Shown here piece after piece: positions 36,314-38,411 of a DNA stretch of 38,411 nucleotides. Made by a program: the position numbers and the translations under genes. Origin of the DNA: Chrysochromulina tobinii (taxonomy: Eukaryota > Haptophyta > Prymnesiales > Chrysochromulinaceae); NCBI GenBank assembly GCA_001275005.1, contig JWZX01002867.1:1-38411 (forward strand), written 5' to 3'. The stretch's first letter is position 1; each line of letters starts with the position of its first letter. The notes below the pieces were generated by a model. That model did not search any database, was not told where the DNA came from, and saw only the letters and a program-made list of their open reading frames with translations.

Positions 36314-37048
36314 TCACGCCTCGGCGGGCTCCTCGACGATTAGGCAGTGCGCCTTGCACGGAAAGAAAGGCAGCGCCGGCCGCTTGTGCTGCCGCTTGTT
36401 CAACGGCACACGAAGCTGCTGACTCAGCGAGGCGCGAAAGAGCTCTGCATTAGGGGCGACTTCGAGCTGGTCGCGCAGGAGCGACACCACGTCGGAGAGC
36501 TTGTGGTCGGCCGTGATGATGATAGATCCGAGCAGCGCCTCTTCCGTACATTTGGAAAGGTAGACCATGACTTCCCTCGAGACCAGCTGCTTGGCAGAAT
36601 GCGTTAGGCGGCCATGCTCGGCATGGTCGTCCGTGAATATGAGCGGAGGCTTATCGGGATCTCTGGTGATGCCCGATCCAATTTTTTGCTGCAGCACGGC
36701 TTGTAACTGCTCCGACAGTGTAGGCGTGTCGGCAATCAGGCTTGCCAAGGTCGCGGGCAGTTGCCCACGGTGGCCGCGAAGGAAGCAGCCGCACCGCGGC
36801 AGCTGTGGCACAAGAGAGAGCGGATGCCCATTGACGTGCAGCTCGTTCAGCGGCACGAGCGCGCCCTGAGTGCCGCACTCGCGGCAGAAAAGCGCAGGCG
36901 TCGTCGGAGCGCCGAGCATCGAGACACGAGTAATATGTGCATTGGCTGTGAATACAGAATTAGGAGTAGATTTGGGGGAGATAGTCGTCGTCGGAAAGTG
37001 TACGAGGTCGTCGTTGTCGGCGGATTTTGATGTGCTCCCATAAGACAT
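36314..37048 (-). CDS. Unknown Cys-containing protein, possible beta-grasp C-terminus
   Basis: From the ATG at 37048 the product is 244 aa. A frame open to an ATG at 37240 would add 64 less protein-like residues. Residues about 60-105 have FCRECGTQGALVPL and LPRCGCFLRG, a possible four-Cys zinc site (CxxC...CxC). The C-terminal region (VMVYLSKCTEEALLGSIIIT, then KLSDVVSLLRDQLEV and HCLIVEEP) has the strand-helix-strand rhythm of ubiquitin-like folds, but I cannot assign a family. No membrane segment is visible. It lies tail-to-tail with the Zn2Cys6 gene. Confidence 0.55.
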   Translation of the reverse strand: MSYGSTSKSADNDDLVHFPTTTISPKSTPNSVFTANAHITRVSMLGAPTTPALFCRECGTQGALVPLNELHVNGHPLSLVPQLPRCGCFLRGHRGQLPATLASLIADTPTLSEQLQAVLQQKIGSGITRDPDKPPLIFTDDHAEHGRLTHSAKQLVSREVMVYLSKCTEEALLGSIIITADHKLSDVVSLLRDQLEVAPNAELFRASLSQQLRVPLNKRQHKRPALPFFPCKAHCLIVEEPAEA

Positions 37049-37395
37049 TTCCTCAGGCCCTGGTGCCTGGACAGCGTCTCGGCGGGTCCTCCGCGCGCGC
37101 TCCTCGATGACGGATGACCTCGACCATCCGGTTTCCGGTACAGCGGCCCAAAGGATTGGAAATTCACAATCAAGATCTCCACACGAGGCGTCGATGCTCC
37201 ATATTTGCAATATGAGTTGGTCGGCCTTTTCGGAACGCACGCTCCACCAACCTCCCGTCTGCCGAAACGCAGGTGTAAACAGTAAAAGTACTGTACAATA
37301 ACCAGAGGACGCTCATCCCTAGAGCAGTGATAAGTGACGAGAAAGCATATAGCTATAAGATGATCACCCCACTGAGTGCTGAGTAAAACGCTGTA
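37049..37395. other. Intergenic region between two minus-strand genes
   Basis: These 347 bases hold the likely promoter of the 36314 gene and the 3' end of the edge gene. An AT-richer stretch lies at 37280-37370. An alternative upstream start (37240) of the left gene falls here. Confidence 0.35.
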
Positions 37396-38411
37396 TCATC
37401 CCCATACCGGGGACCGTGGACGCTCGAGGCACTCGGGCCGTGGTGCGGGTACTTGTAATTGGCGTGGGTGTGGGTGTTCGGATGCAACATCCGTTCTTGC
37501 TTCGATTTCCCACCTCGGAAAAGCGCATTCGAACGGGGCGTCCGCCAGGCGCCGCTCGACAGCCGCCCTCGTCGTCGGGTCACGCCCGCTCCCGGTCACG
37601 TCGCCCCAGAACGGATCGACGTAGGCTGCATAATAATCGTGGTAGGCGGGCGCGTGCCACCATACCCTTGGGTACGAGGTCAGCGTAGACGGAGGCAGCA
37701 CCGGTCCGCCACGGAAGGCGACGACGTCGCCCGATTCGAAGATCTCGCTCGCAGCGCGCATCGCATTGAAGATGTGCTGGGTTGACTCGGGCAGCTCGGA
37801 CTCGATGATGGTGTTGTTGCACTGGGCGCACGTCGCTCGGTCGCTAGTCAGGGCGAGACCGATCAGTCCATTGGGGAGCCGAGGGAACAGGCAGTGCTCG
37901 TGCTGGTTAGGCCCAACGACTCGGCAGACGGCGCGCCGATCGAACAGGCGAGCGGCAATAGCGGCCACAGCGCGCTGCTCGTCGTCTTGCGAGAAAACAA
38001 ACGTTAGGGCTCCGCGGATCCGTGTCGCCCCTCGGGTGTACAACTCGTCCACATGCACGTCGCTCACCTTCCGCAGGCTCATCTCGGCCGCCGTGCGCCG
38101 GCCGTACGTGCGTGGCGGCGAGGGAGGTTGTGAGGGTGGCGGCGAAGGTGGAGGGGACGAAGGCGGTGGCGGCAATGGCGGCGGTGACGAGGGCGGCGGA
38201 GTCGGCGGCGCGGGAGGAGACGGCGGTGGGGAGGGTGGTCGAGGTGGACGGGGCGGCGCCGGCGGCGCCGACGGCGGCGGTGGGCTGGGAGGCGGTCGCG
38301 GCGGAGCCGGCGGGAAAGGCGGCGGGGAGGGTGGTGGCGACGGCGGCGGCGAGGGTTGAGGTGGTGAGGGTGGTGGCGGGGACGGTGGAGGCGGAGACGG
38401 TGGTGGTGGTA
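37396..38411 (-). CDS. SPPPP-stalk (pherophorin/extensin-like) protein, 5' end beyond the window
   Basis: The frame is open to the right edge, giving at least 337 codons. The visible first 100 or so residues are almost pure Pro with Ser (PPPPSPPPPSPPPP type), Ala, Arg and Thr. This is the rod-like, usually hydroxyproline-glycosylated module of algal wall and extracellular proteins. After RTYGRR a globular domain of about 235 residues follows (MSLRKVSDVHVDELYTRG; CRVVGPNQHEHCLFPRLPNG; CAQCNN; YPRVWWHAPAYHDYYAAYVD). I do not recognise it. It contains about five Cys and an aromatic-rich segment. No signal peptide can be judged because the N-terminus is missing. The long glycine-rich ORF on the other strand is its shadow. 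Confidence 0.65.
   Translation of the reverse strand, partial: PPPPSPPPPSPPPPSPPQPSPPPSPPPSPPPFPPAPPRPPPSPPPPSAPPAPPRPPRPPSPPPSPPAPPTPPPSSPPPLPPPPSSPPPSPPPSQPPSPPRTYGRRTAAEMSLRKVSDVHVDELYTRGATRIRGALTFVFSQDDEQRAVAAIAARLFDRRAVCRVVGPNQHEHCLFPRLPNGLIGLALTSDRATCAQCNNTIIESELPESTQHIFNAMRAASEIFESGDVVAFRGGPVLPPSTLTSYPRVWWHAPAYHDYYAAYVDPFWGDVTGSGRDPTTRAAVERRLADAPFECAFPRWEIEARTDVASEHPHPRQLQVPAPRPECLERPRSPVWG

Noticed and set aside
37766-38359. Plus-strand glycine-rich ORF at the right edge
   Set aside because: The Gly runs are simply the complement of the CCN proline codons of the minus-strand gene.

Overview
The window looks like nuclear DNA from a flagellated, photosynthetic protist with a complex plastid of red-algal origin, most likely a haptophyte or close relative. 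This placement is inference. The evidence is very high GC, many spliceosomal GT-AG introns, an axonemal protein (DNAI7/CASC1-like), and a CGLD27/DUF1230-type plastid protein whose N-terminus reads as an ER signal followed by an 'ATS-F' motif typical of secondary red plastids. Fungal-type Zn2Cys6, MORN-SET and SPPPP-rich proteins fit the same picture. There is no operon structure and no sign of prokaryotic DNA.

Layout, left to right. 1-540 (-) is a protein cut by the window edge that runs into polyproline. 687-2403 (+) is a two-exon unknown protein. 2681-3256 (-) is a PUB-domain protein. 3723-5684 (-) is DNAI7/CASC1-like, divergent from 5891-8095 (+), a four-exon coiled-coil protein. 8752-13154 (+) is a six-exon protein with an unusual order: Ala/Pro-rich region, RLK/Pelle-like kinase, RING finger, PDZ. 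13724-15027 (+) is a glycosyltransferase-like protein. 15489-15977 (-) is a small polyQ protein and 16274-17074 (+) is a basic unknown protein. 17707-18743 (-) is CGLD27. 19073-20275 (-) is a TPR-aprataxin-like HIT protein. 20603-21895 (+) is SET-MORN with an apparent frameshift. 22040-23101 (+) is a SAM methyltransferase. 23186-25030 (+) is a secreted, P-loop/sulfotransferase-like protein with a Pro-rich stalk. 25471-26091 (+) is unknown. 26379-31411 (-) is a ten-exon ankyrin-TRP-like channel. 31768-33792 (-) is a voltage-sensor domain fused to a class I cyclic-nucleotide phosphodiesterase. 34641-35864 (+) is a Zn2Cys6 transcription factor. 36314-37048 (-) is unknown. 37396 to the right edge (-) is a polyproline-stalk protein, partial.

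Two things stand out. First, the VSD-PDE protein has a four-arginine S4 and an intact PDE active site but no pore. It looks like a voltage-controlled cyclic-nucleotide hydrolase and lies directly upstream of the TRP-like channel on the same strand. Second, the introns look young. Most carry a private tandem-repeat array. Several have tandemly copied splice donors, and in at least four the start of the intron is a copy of the start of the downstream exon, as expected if introns arise by duplication of AG|GT sites. One intron contains a 40-bp patch copied exactly from another intron 1.5 kb away, which suggests template switching.
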